A stretch of 64,000 bases of DNA, from assembly GCA_002751075.1 (NCBI GenBank), contig NAOQ01000058.1:26711-90710 (forward strand). Direction: 5' to 3'. Shown one piece after another: positions 51,301 to 63,841 of the stretch (position 1 is the first letter of the stretch; each line of letters starts with the position of its first letter). The notes beneath the pieces are model-generated. The model saw only the letters and a program-made list of their open reading frames with translations. It ran no database searches and was not told the DNA's origin. The translations under genes and the position numbers were made by a program. Source of the DNA: Ichthyophonus hoferi. Its lineage: Eukaryota > Opisthokonta > Ichthyosporea > Ichthyophonida > Ichthyophonidae.

Positions 51301-51571
51301 CTTTCAGGATTGTCTATAATGAATGTTATTAGTGGCATGCTCCAGTATACGCACGCATATATATATATATATGGGTATAGCATAAGAGGGAAATACTGGG
51401 TCCAACAAAATGTGATTTGCTTTTGAATCATGTAAAAACTAATATTTGACATGCACAATAACATACAAGCACATAAAACACAACATATCCTATGTTAATA
51501 TAACCTATTACCTTCAACAATCCCCCATCTCCACAGATGTCAATAGCACTAGCAGGGGTAGTTTCTGCCAT
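43700..51571 (-). CDS. FKBP: FKBP-type prolyl isomerase with three FK domains and TPRs
   Basis: Fifteen exons, phases consistent, 502 residues. FK1 (about 21-122) is well conserved: [36 protein letters not shown] and [16 protein letters not shown], keeping the pocket Trp and Tyr expected for an active isomerase. FK2 (123-228) aligns through [26 protein letters not shown] and [10 protein letters not shown] but lacks the pocket Trp. FK3 (229-338) is degenerate, starting with [15 protein letters not shown] like FK2 of human FKBP52. The TPR part (339-502) includes [40 protein letters not shown] and [14 protein letters not shown], and ends [11 protein letters not shown], like the MFAGMF end of FKBP51/52. 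Such proteins are Hsp90 co-chaperones. Animal FKBP4/5 have two FK domains; three are typical of plant ROF-type proteins. The intron after 47947 uses a GC donor. A gap splits the intron after exon 13. Confidence 0.95.
44456..44515 (-). other. truncated false duplicate of an FKBP exon
   Basis: The first 60 bp of the TPR exon 45206-45285 (encoding up to CALK/N) are repeated here and cut by the N run. The whole 94-bp flank 44422-44515 equals 45172-45265 exactly. It is an unmerged contig end, not a second exon. Confidence 0.9.
44516..45171. other. assembly gap (656 N) with duplicated 94-bp flank
   Basis: Left flank 44422-44515 and right flank 45172-45265 are identical and include part of an FKBP exon. 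The true gap is probably negative (an overlap). Confidence 0.95.
47455..47600. repeat. GTAT/GTATGT simple-repeat tract in an FKBP intron
   Basis: Degenerate tetramers GTAT/GTAA/ATGT with TA stretches, between FKBP exons 9 and 8. Confidence 0.8.
50576..50596 (+). repeat. (TAGGGG)3 interstitial telomere-like tract
   Basis: Three perfect TAGGGG units next to the acceptor of FKBP exon 3. On the transcript strand they form the C-rich polypyrimidine tract CTACCCC. Confidence 0.8.
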
Positions 51572-54500
51572 TTTCAAAGGTTAAAACCAATGTAAACAAA
51601 CAAAATAAATATTTTGACATGTTTTTAAAGAACGTTCGATTATATATGCCCAATGCATACACCTTTTCTAATAATTGCGGCATCAATTAAGCAAGACACT
51701 TAACGAATAAATTCAAGCATATATAATATTCATTTTTAAAAGTCAGATTATAAAGAAATAATTGATGGTGGATCCAATTTATTAATTTTAAAGTGATTAT
51801 TTTTGGCTTAATTAACACAAGTTGAATCCCGAATTTACTTACCTTACGGTTTTGCGCATCTATATTCCATATTTGGTAGACAATTTTATTAATAATATGT
51901 TGTTTAAACCATAATTACTTTTATTACTTTTAACATTTTTTTCTTATTCATAAGTACTCCTTAAGCTGATTTTTTTTCAATACAATTAAATAAACAACAT
52001 AGGTCAAAATAGTTATAATCACAAGTAATTACTGTGATTTGGAACTGGTCTTCCTCAATTCGATGTTAGATTGAAGTTGAAGACTAGATCTTCATCCAAC
52101 GTTTTGGGTTTTCCTCTTACCGGATCATGTGCCATAGTATGATACTCAATTGCTGTAGTTTCACTGGGATTTATTTGGTAAACAAAATCTCTTATAGAAA
52201 TCAGAATCAATAGAAAAGGATGCGCCTTTCATATCAGCAACACCTGTAAGTTGCGGAATATAAATGTGATCCAGATGAATGTAACCGAATATTGTTTCCT
52301 GATCCTTCTTGGATTCCTTGAGCAAAGTTAATTGGATTAATCTTCATTATTGAAAAGCAAAAATATTTGTGACTCAGTCACCTGCCAATAGATTGATTTG
52401 CCAATGCTGATACTTCCTAAGTTGGCCTGTTGGTTGTTTCTAATTGTATAACATGTTCAGAACCATAAAGAATGCGAATGCTGCTAGCATTCTTTTACAG
52501 TTGTACCGATTAACAAGCCAAGTGTCTAATCCAAGATAGTAAAGCTTTTTAGGTCCCATATGTTAGAATAGGTTCCTGATTACATCGGAACCTAATGCAT
52601 CGTACACATAAGAGCACTAAGGATAATACATTTTATACGGATAAAAATGTGCCTAATTAAGTTATCTTAATAACCATTCCTACCTGTTAACTTATGTGTA
52701 TGTAGAAAACCAGATACCATAATATGCATACATACATATATATGCATGTTGAGTGTGATTCATGCCTTGCTGGAATATGGGTTGAATCTTTGTTCCAGCT
52801 GCTCTTGGCACTCTAGAATTGTTGAAACCTTTGGAAGTATGAGATCATGTGATTTTGAATTGAAACTTCTATTCATATTATCGCTTGTGATCACGACTTC
52901 CAAGCAAAATTTCTGATTGTAACAGTAATTATTGAAATATTGTCAATTAGTCTATATCTGGTATGTTATATCTTATAAATACAAAGGTCTATCAAAATAT
53001 ACCTACATAAACAACATGGGTTAATATAGTCAAAGTCATGGTTAACTAATGCTAGATTGTTAACTAATCAATATGATATGCTGTATCTTCCATTAGTGAA
53101 GTTGTCTATGTCTACAACAGAATCTGATCAGGGAGCCTGCAATAAGGCCAAATAACGATCTTTTGGTTTAATTATGATTCTCTGATTGCGATTGCCGGCT
53201 GTCATCCAAGATGAATCAGATAAGAATTGCATAACAGTCTATCAATCATAAATATGTTTTTGGGTTTATGTTTTGCTGAAATCACGTACTAACTTAGCTA
53301 AATAATATGCTAATTCCTGCATATTCATGCCATTATCATTAAGCATAATTTAGATGCCTTACTATTGAATATGGCTAAATACATTACATGGGTGAAGAAG
53401 TGGTAAAGTCTCAATAAATTAATTAATACTATGCTAGTAATAATGATTGGTTGGTTAATTAATTAATGATTAGAATATTGAGTAGTCTATATATAGTATA
53501 GCCTTGGGATTATATTAGAGGGTTCCGTCTGACAGGACTCATATTTTATTTTTCTGCAGATATATTAAATAATAGTGAAATACTTTTATATAATTATTTA
53601 TTCGTGATTATTGCTGCCATCCATAAAGGATAAGATAGCAATTACACAGGCTGAAACTGACATTTATCTCGTTAAAAGCTGCTGTGCTTGATTATAATAA
53701 TTTGTAATAAGAAGTACTTAAGAGTTATTTTTTTTTTTTGCTTGGATAGCATAGATATAAGAAACAAAACCTCTACCTTTCAAAATTCTATGTTTTAAAA
53801 TGTTCTATTTAAGCTCTACAAAGAAATTTTAATATCCAAATAACAAAATGATTGTTTATATTAAATAAAAGAAAAAGAAAGGACTTCAATTTTTTAACTT
53901 TAATTCGTGAATACTTAGTGATTATATTATTAATTCTTTTATAATAATTCATAGTGTCATTGAAAATACATCCATGTTGTCTAGGATACCCAGAATCTCC
54001 AGATCAAGGATTAGCTAACATACATACCTTCTTCAGGGAAAACATGTTTAATTTTTATGCTGTGACTAACTGAGAGCTTAATAATGGATGGATTTTATAA
54101 TGGTAGGGCAATGAAGATTCAAGAGTAGCTACACAGGTAAGCCCTAGAAACTTGGGTAAGACAGATTACTTGAACTGGATAGTTTACAATTTATATATTG
54201 CCATCTTTTTGTGTGATTAGTAAGCAGTCAGTTTTAAAGCAATTGATTTTGAATGCAGATTCTTCTACAATGTATATAAAGGCCTCTGTCTACAACAAAA
54301 TCAAGTCAGGAAATTGTGCTGTGACAATAAAATAAATATATTTAGCTTTAACTCGTATTTTCCACTTGCAAGTGATAGTTACCATTCCAGATCAATGAAA
54401 TAGTAATTGTAACAGAAACTGTATTTTAAAATTAAGTAGCATGAAATAGATGATAATAGATAATCTGATAATGAAAACTTGCATTGCGCTTGTAGAAAGA

Positions 54501-54671
54501 GGCTCTAGAAAATTTCTGCAAAGCCAAGGAAAAAAACAATTCATTAATTATGGAAGTATGTTGAGCTTTCTAATAAATACACCTAGCAATTTGATGCTAT
54601 CATTAATAGTTGAACCTCTAAAAAGAATATCCTCAGTATTAAATATTATGACATCTCATAAAATAAGATAG

Positions 54672-55008
54672 TGTTGGGAATAATAAGTAGAGACAGAAGC
54701 GTTCCTGAAAACTATATTCGTTTAGAAGGAGAGATAATACCGAATTAAGGGGCGTTTTAACGTGTCCCTTTGCATACACGGAGTACAGTTATGCTAAGAT
54801 GCTAAGGCATATTTTAATTCCTACACAAGTCAACGGGACTTGCCTTACGCAAAATGCCTAAGCAGTGTGCTATCTGGGCCCCAAAATATATAATCTGAAA
54901 TGGTTTATTATATTGTTGCAGGATCTCTATCAGTGACCGTTTCAGTTTTGATAGATCATCTTGGTTTGCCGTTTAACACCAGCAGATTAATGTTTTCCTG
55001 GACTGAAT
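54672..55008 (-). mobile_element. 332-bp dispersed repeat, copy 3 (inverted)
   Basis: Reverse complement of the family at 5866-6197 and 6714-7045, with the same ends (TGTTGGGA on the plus strand to near CCTGGACTGA). It includes TTTGCATACACGGAGTACAG, GGAACGCTTCTG (in complement) and the CAGCAGATTAA end. It is about 337 bp and clearly diverged. A third copy 48 kb away shows a genome-wide family. Confidence 0.6.
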
Positions 55009-55943
55009 ATGTAATAAAAATTGCTAATAATATTAGATGCTTATAACTATATAAAGGAATACCTAAATTAAGTAAACATGCCTGTTTTAACAGGTAGCAA
55101 TACCGTATCCCACAAGACCTGGAACACTAAAAAGACTCCATTGAAAATTCTTTACGTAAAAAACTTAATGAGTTCTTTTTGTTTCATTAGTGCTTTCAAT
55201 ACATATACGTAAGACCAGGACTTTATATTCTGGACCATGACCTATCTATGATTGCCCTAATGGACAAAGAATTTTACTGCAATCTGTAGTAGTGTCGTGG
55301 CCGTAGTCTCAGGGTGTCCAATTAATAAAAATGTGGAAGCGAGAAATGCTGGGATAGCAATAGAGTAAACGAATAGATGGTTTGTTCTCAACAGAAAGAG
55401 GAGGATACGAAATAAGAATAGATGTATGTTTAGCTCGTATTTCAGTAGTCCTATTGTGGTGAGATGTACTAGGAATTTGATGTGGGATTCCTCCCCTGAT
55501 TCATTTTGGTGGAACTATATTTATTATGCAGTATGAGCGATCAATAAGATGTGTTAAGTCAAATGTACGTAATATATATTGTTGAAGTCAAAGGTAACTA
55601 AACAAATTTCTAAATTAGCAGATGGTTTTTTTTTCTGTAGGATGCTATCACGTATTATTAAGTACCAATGCCGATCAAGATATTACACTAAAATAAAGGA
55701 GATAATGATGGCTGAAAAAAACAGGCCACATATTTTTAAACATTAAAAGACTTAAAAATAAGTAAAACGGCTTCGTCAATAAATAAAATAATGTAAAGCT
55801 TCTGTATATACTGGGTTGTCTATGCTTATTTATTAGCATGTTTCAGTTTTTTTATAATCTTCAAGATTTTACAAATTTTGTTTATCTAGAGGTCTAGAGT
55901 TAACTATGATAATATTTCGGTCTAAATTATAGTAATCACATTG

Positions 55944-56255
55944 NNNNNNNNNNNNNNNNNNNNNNNNNNNNNNNNNNNNNNNNNNNNNNNNNNNNNNNNN
56001 NNNNNNNNNNNNNNNNNNNNNNNNNNNNNNNNNNNNNNNNNNNNNNNNNNNNNNNNNNNNNNNNNNNNNNNNNNNNNNNNNNNNNNNNNNNNNNNNNNNN
56101 NNNNNNNNNNNNNNNNNNNNNNNNNNNNNNNNNNNNNNNNNNNNNNNNNNNNNNNNNNNNNNNNNNNNNNNNNNNNNNNNNNNNNNNNNNNNNNNNNNNN
56201 NNNNNNNNNNNNNNNNNNNNNNNNNNNNNNNNNNNNNNNNNNNNNNNNNNNNNNN
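55944..56255. other. assembly gap (312 N) with duplicated 247-bp flank
   Basis: The 247 bp at 55697-55943 recur at 56260-56506 with one substitution noticed, directly after a non-duplicated TCAG. It is probably an unmerged contig overlap. Confidence 0.95.
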
Positions 56256-57045
56256 TCAGAGGAGATAATGATGGCTGAAAAAAACAGGCCACATATTTTT
56301 AAACATTAAAAGACTTAAAAATAAGTAGAACGGCTTCGTCAATAAATAAAATAATGTAAAGCTTCTGTATATACTGGGTTGTCTATGCTTATTTATTAGC
56401 ATGTTTCAGTTTTTTTATAATCTTCAAGATTTTACAAATTTTGTTTATCTAGAGGTCTAGAGTTAACTATGATAATATTTCGGTCTAAATTATAGTAATC
56501 ACATTGATCCCTATAGTTTGATGCAATTCGTGGAGCACAGTGCTTTTTATCTTGAAAGAAGTTGAAGTTAATAACCCAACACTACTAGTAAGCCAACTAG
56601 TTGTTGTTCTTCTTAAAGATACCACCGTAACTGTCAATCCTCATATTAATATAGATCATAACTATTATATTTAGAACACATTACCAGGAAAAAAAAAATA
56701 AAACTTTGCTTAATATAGATCAGAAGTGTTCAGGAGAGCTTTAACTTGAAATTTACCTGAAGATAATAATTTAAAATTTTACAATATGAATACAGAAATA
56801 GAACTCAGTAATATCAATACCAGTTTTATTATTAATAATTATGTAGAGATATTAAGATGTTTGAGTTAATATATGCTAATATAAAAGTACTCAGAAAACT
56901 GGTATCATTAATGCTTTCTACTATATACCCCATGTACATCTAATAGCTCTCAATCCCATTGGATATTATAGATGCACACTACATTGTATCTCAATCAAAA
57001 AGAATATGCATGTGTATACTTGTATCATTGAATCTATATTTCCAG

Positions 57046-60000
57046 TTAAGGCATGGTATTGTCATGGCTGGCATGATGATCTGAGCATTCTTTGGGGGAA
57101 ACATCTCCAAATACCTGCCAATAAAAAAATAAGTCCTGATAAATAGCCAATCATTAAATACCCCCAAACAAGCCTAAGGTGGAAGGCATCAGTAAAATGA
57201 TTAAGAAAAGATTAAGATGTAATTAAGAAATAAGTAATAAACAAATTAAACAAAAATAATAGGAATAGATTAGACATGGAAAGAGAGGAACGTTTGAGTG
57301 AAAATAATTGTATGAAACAACCCACAAAGGATAAAGCATTTAAAATCCAGGATAAAATATTATAAATATAACACAAAGAAAACCAAAAAGGAGGAAAGAC
57401 ATGCAATTCCAAATCAACAATATACAGGAATGAAGCCTATTAACATATAATGAAAAATAATATATATTGGTATAGATATATGTCAAACGACATATGAACA
57501 GTCTGAGAGCAAAAATTTATAACTGGTGCTCATTTTAATAATAACAACTTGGACAAACAAGGTTGTGTCGGTTACTATTTAAAATATAGCCAATGCTAAC
57601 ATCCCACAGAGAATAAAGTATTTAAATGCAGGATGAAGCCAAATTAATAAAAATTTAAAATTTAACAAAAATGGTGGAAAGAAATACGATTGCACATTCA
57701 CAGTACACAAGAATATAAAGGTTGAGAACAAAGACGTATGATATGACTACAATTAAAAATCCGTAATACACAGATGTATAAACCGGACTAATAAATGAAA
57801 GAGAGAAGATGTTACCATAACAAAAAATAATCAATAATAATAATAACAATAGAAGGTTTCTTACCTCGAAATGATGATTTAAGGTAGACTCCGTGTGTAT
57901 ATAATATCTTCCACCAAGCCCACCCATATCAGAGTCACCCACACCCCAAAATACACGACCTATACGTGAGTGTACTAGGGCCATAGAGCACCTGTAATGG
58001 ATTATAGGTAGAGTGTTGAGTAGGTAGATAGATGAAAGGAAAATAGAGTGTATGTAGAGAGAAAGGAAGAAAGAGGGAGAGAGAGAGTGTGTGTGTGTGA
58101 TAGGATATAACCTACATAGGACATGGTTCCTTGGTAATAAATACATTGTAACCCCCACATAGATAATCATCCTCTGGTGACGATTTACCCCCCCTCCTTT
58201 CCATGGCTATATCCAATTAAAATTATGTGTTAGTTTTCATTAATTCTATATATATGTATAATTTAGATTGTATTATGATATAAAGATATACTTGTAAAAG
58301 ATATGTATAGAATGTAAGTTCAACTGGAGCAGGGTTGCAATTGTACTCATTTATATTTGTTTTGATATATATGCTAGATACTATACACTATATTATGATA
58401 ATAGAGTTACAGCAGGCAAGTCGTTCATTAACTTATATATATATAAGTCCAGATAACCACTGGTTAAATCATGAAATGCATAATCAGACACTGGACTGGA
58501 TGATTAGTGATTAATGATGATTAATAGTTTTAATGCAAAATTTATACATTAACCACAAAACATACAAGTTTCCATGCAAATAAACCAAAATTAAAAATCC
58601 AAAAAAAAAAAAAAAAAACAGCCAAGCATATATTTTCACACCCTTAGTACAAATATAAGCCATCATTACATTATATATAATGTATATATGTTATATATGT
58701 ATACTATAATTCCTTTCCCTCGTCATCCTCTCCCTTTCTTTCTCTCACCATTATCATATAGATCATCTGGAGGTCAGACAACCTACATATTCACATCAAG
58801 GCATAAACCTATCTATCTTACATTAAACACTATCAACATTACAGCCTAATAACAATCGGATAAGCTAAATATAACATGCTGGGCTTAATGTTATACACTT
58901 AAAATAGCGATTACATCATTGCCGATAGTACTTACCAGCATTTTGTTCCTCTGCCACCTGTGCAATACACCGCATGATAGCATGGTCCAATGGGTGGCCG
59001 GGACTATCAGCTGCCTTGGCTAATATTTTATTGAAATTGGCATCAACAATTACAGCGCCAGCTAATGCATGTGCCTGTATATATATACATGTATGAATGA
59101 TAGTATAATAGTATGATGGTATAATATGATATGCATGCATGCATATACACAGTTAATTTCACATATTACAAGACAAATATCTGCCTAACTCTGCATACAC
59201 CTAAAACACATATACACATACATACCGTCATATCTACACGCATACATATACACACCTACAAACACATTTTATGTAATATACTAACTGCAATATCTTTATC
59301 CATAATATCATGCATAATTTTTATTCCAACCAATAGAATTAAACATGTCAAAAAAAAGTAAATCAATTAGACCAAATTAGTTTATTTAATTTCAATAAAT
59401 ATTTTATACAGTTAAGGTGTACAGAGGCAAAATATATGATGATAAAAAAATAAAAACAAATACCATATATTGTCATTATTAACTGTATAATCAATCATAC
59501 AAATACGTATTATAACCATTATATATCCCTTAAGCACACTAATGAAGAAAAACAAAATCCCTGATATCTGCTTAATCATGTGACGTCATAGAACATAGGT
59601 AGCTATCGGCTCAGGAACATACCTTTGGATGTGCTAATTGCAATTCATGGGTTGCCCGTTTACCAATAGAAAGAGCTGTAGCCATATGACCTTGGATGGC
59701 AGTGAGCTGATTGGCTGTGAACAGTTTGCCTTCCATGGCCTGTCTGATTCTATTGGTGGGAATGGAAGATATGATAGATGAAGTGAATATAGAGAGTATA
59801 TAGCATAATATATGTGTACATGAATAAGTATATATATGTATAGATGGATGAAAATGGAAACATATGGAGATAACCTGGGAGCTGTATCTATTTATAGCTT
59901 CCTTCCATATTTGGTTCACTTGCACAAGCACATATACATATACATATATATTCTTCCAATCATTTAAGAGAAATTAAGAAAGATAGGAGGCATATGATCA

Positions 60001-61971
60001 GCGGAGAGGGAGAGGGAGAGAGAGAAGGATGGCACACCGATACATACCTTTTATCTTCATGGAAAGGTACAGGCCAATAAGCATTGGCGACCTCAAACTG
60101 GGACCTGGTTTTAGGGGCCCGGTCGGCTACTGTCACTAGTTCAGGCTGATTGGAGGTATATCATGAGAGGAGATGGGTAGAAATATTTGGGAGATCTTAA
60201 AAATAGTTGGTTATTGGTAGGTGTTATATAGATAAGGTTGGAAATAAAAATATAATAATAAATAGTAATTGGAGTAAATTAAATAATATTAATATAATTG
60301 TAAATAATAATGGGATCAGAAAGCATTAAGGGCTGGCAGGGTGTTTCTAAAGAAAAATTACAAGAAAATCTCCCAAAAAATTACTTTACATTAGTAGAAA
60401 TTTTTAATTTTTAATTTTAACTCAGATAAGCATGTGGCTATCGTGTATCTATTGGTTCTCTGGCCTAGGTGTGACTGGTCAGAAAAAGGATTAATAAATA
60501 AATACGATTGCATGCTTTATTAGGAAGATATATATGGTACTATTGGCTGGTAACAGATTGTTAAGTGGCAATAAATAAAATGCATTTATAATGAGATTAA
60601 ATGAAAAAAATCATTGGGTGGCCACTTTTAAATTGGTTTTCTATTGGGTCTAAGGTTGTACGAAAGATGGTAAAGAGAGATGTATATTATTAGTAATAGT
60701 CTATAATAAACCATATATGACAGGATGATGACATTGAAGATATGGTACTACAGAAAGAGAAAGAGAAAAAGAGAGATAAAATAGCACTAACTTGTACAAC
60801 AATAATGATAATACCATAAAAAATCAATCATAAGAAACAACAGATAGACCAAGACAATAATAAAGACAAAGAGAAAGATAGAAATCACTATATACCTCCC
60901 CTAACAAACTAGTGTCCACCCCTTGAGAAGTTAGTAATTCGAATACAGTGGGGTACTTGCTCTCGGTTAGGGCTGACTCCATGCATAATAGTAAATAGGC
61001 TTCTTTGGTTTCTGTATAATATATATAATAAATACTATAGGTTAGTTAAATTACAATGTATAAAGCTATTTTTATTATTGTGACATTCAATAATACATAA
61101 TAGTATAAGGGCCTCTCTAGTTTCCGTATAACAGATACTCTAAGTTAGTTAAATTTTAACATATATATTTCTTTTTATTATTGGTACACCCAATCATATA
61201 CATGTAAGTGTGTATATATAACTGTTTATCTGCTATATGAGATAGATACTACATATTGGTTAATTTTTCACACTACTATAATACTGTAAGACCATCATTT
61301 CATCTCTATCTTATCACCAACCCATCATACTATCATACACTCCATAAAATGTCCATTAACATTCCTACCAATGCCAAAACATATGTATATATTAAAATCC
61401 AGGGCAAGGGGTACTCTCCCACCCTATGATAGGCTAATTAATTACCTTGACTACCACTAATTAGCTTTACCCGTTTAAGGTGGTTGTCATTCCCTAGACC
61501 ATCTGCTGCTCCTAGAGCCCTGAAGGGAAGGTTGGTAAGAATAAGTACGGCATATTATTAGGGTGAATGGAATATATATATTACTATCTTTATATATCTA
61601 GTCTTATTCAGATTACATGTAACATATATTTATTATTATTATTATTGGACCAAACATTTATTATATCTATAGCACTACACCATTAATATCACCTTATTCG
61701 TTAATATATATCATCTAGTTTCCTACCAATTTCCAACTAAATTCCTCTGTTTCCCATAAACTTCCCACAATTTCTAATAATCTCCATTAAATTCATTTAA
61801 TTTCCACGAATTTCCTGATTTCACTAATTCCTAATAATGATCAACCATTTCCTTCAGTTTCCTCTAATACCCCACTAATTGAATTTAATTTCCCACAAAT
61901 TCACTGTCCACTAATCTTCTACTAATTTTCGACTAATATTTTTTATATCTATTATATGTCATGAGTATGCA

Positions 61972-62005
<34 letters not shown>

Positions 62006-63694
62006 CTGCTGACACTCTAGCATCCACATACACCCACTTACTTAACCAATCGCGAGGTAGATTTAATATCCAATACCTTGCCCATATAGGCCTTAACTGC
62101 GGGAAATATGACACTATAAGTATGTATATTTAAATATATTATTATTTCTAATTAGCTACTGGTACACTTACATAAATGTTCATGTTGGTGTTTTTAGTTT
62201 AGTTAGCTGTATTTATGGTATATATCAATGTTGTCAATATTATTAATATATACATATAGTAATATGATTAATGTCATTACAAGAGCTTGGTTATTAATAT
62301 TATTAGTGTAAAATACTCTTATATCAATAGTATTACTAAATCAAAATTATCAGTATTATTAATATTAGTAATAAAGCCGTACACTATGAAATCAAATTAA
62401 TATGTCATGAAATTATAATAGCAAGTACAAGCACATGCTAGTAGATTGGTCATTACTATAATAACACAGCCAACACATAGGGAGGATGCGATGTTCAATC
62501 TGTACTCTCACATCTGCCTACTATTGCTTTCATACAAATCCTTATATTATTGTATAGGCTATATAAATATGTCCATAATTCATCTAAATATTGATGTATT
62601 TGTTGAAAATGAGGTCTTTCATTGAGTATAGTATATAGTATATTTCAAATTAATTATACTTTTGAATAATTATGTACATATGCTAAAGCTGTATAAATAC
62701 GGTCAGGTATATATGTGTAGGTAATCAGATATCCATGTCATTGCTATAATAGATTGTATATCAGGCAAGAATGTGTGTGGAGAAGGACGAAGGAGAAGGC
62801 AAACATTATGAGAGGAGAGAGTAAACATGTGGAAGGAAACGATGGGTATAGGGATGAGAAGTACAAACCAAAGCTCACTTCCTGAGTATATTCTTTAGCT
62901 AAAATAGCACGTGGTCTACAGGGGTGAGCTAGTACCTCATTTTGGTCATCATCTGACCAACCACCAATCATTAGTATCTAGTAATTAATGAAATAATTAT
63001 ATCAGACTAATCATTAATATACGGTGATTAACGAAATAATTATATCAGACCAATAATTAGTATCTGGTGAATAATGAAATAATAATTGTATAATGAGCTA
63101 TGATATTAGACTTAGACCTCTGCCATAATGTAAATGATAGATAATATACTATACTAGTGAAGACTCATAAGGGGAACTAATGATAATAACTAACAAGCAA
63201 AATATTCTGCAGTGTCTTGTTAGAAAAATGGTAGCACATATATAATATAAGATATATAAGATATAAGATAAAATATGCAATATAAAATACATGATATACA
63301 ACATATAAGATATAAAATATAATACACAATATATAATATATAATATATAAGAAATGGTATACAATATATAAGATATGATATATGAGATGTGGTATATGGT
63401 TTATATAATTAGTGCTTAGAAAAGGTTTTATTATAATATGGTTTTTTCTTGTGATGTCCAGTGTATTTTGATAAATTACATGTGTGGTTGATATGGGCTA
63501 AGAACATGTATATAAAAAGGAACAGATAGAAAATATGGAGAGAGAGAAAGAGAAAGAAAGAATAAAAAAGAGAGAGAGACATGATAAAAGATAAAAGAAT
63601 ATATATACGTAGGGTATCAACAGCAAATGATAAACATACTCTGACTGATCTTCCTTTTCTTTGCAATGTGACCATCTCTTTTATCTCCCTCCAT
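57046..63694 (-). CDS. ADAT3: tRNA A34 deaminase non-catalytic subunit ADAT3
   Basis: Eleven exons (63640-63694, 62869-62952, 62042-62096, 61446-61519, 60896-61011, 60048-60145, 59623-59749, 58936-59074, 58116-58206, 57865-57991, 57046-57114), phases consistent, 344 residues (human 351). The N-terminal part matches ADAT3: EVSFVKAYMGKVLD, STSRLVKALG, HLKRVKL, APKTRSQFEVANAYWPVPFH. The cytidine-deaminase fold follows: AGAVIVDANF, HPLDHAIM, ITKEPCPMCSMALVHSRIGR and the ADAT3-typical GGRYYIHTESTLNHHFEV. The zinc ligands His and PCxxC are kept, but the position of the catalytic Glu in H-A-E is Ile, as expected for the non-catalytic partner (Val in human). It pairs with ADAT2 to convert wobble adenosine to inosine in tRNA. 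Exon 2 and 3 donors (TTTG|GTTTGT, AA|GTAAGT) were fixed by gap-free alignment to human. The start ATG at 63694 has an in-frame stop just upstream. Confidence 0.95.
61960..62003. repeat. (ATT)n microsatellite
   Basis: Trinucleotide ATT tract in the ADAT3 intron next to exon 3. A shorter TTA tract lies at about 61627-61648. Confidence 0.85.
63234..63400. repeat. ATATAAGAT-type simple array
   Basis: Degenerate 9-10-bp units (ATATAAGAT, ATATAATAT) in the first ADAT3 intron. Confidence 0.8.
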
Positions 63695-63804
63695 TATAAT
63701 TGGTTTATTGCCACGCCCCCCCAGCTGTGAAAGAATGATTTACATTTATAGGTGAATAGATAATAATGGTGATTTAATTGCACAAAATATTGCAAATGAA
63801 TAAA

Positions 63805-63841
<37 letters not shown>

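Larger units (their letters stand above)
51572..57045. other. gene-poor repeat-rich stretch between FKBP and ADAT3
   Basis: 5.5 kb with no supported exon. A frame at 54450-54671 (+) is AT-rich and unrecognised. It contains an inverted copy of the 332-bp repeat, a gap, long A/T runs, and phrases that recur loosely (GTCTACAACA-A-AATC near 53111 and 54289). The upstream promoter of FKBP must lie at its left end. Confidence 0.55.

Noticed and set aside
54450-54671. 73-residue plus-strand frame
   Set aside because: Unrecognised, AT-rich composition, borders a repeat copy, no splice partner.
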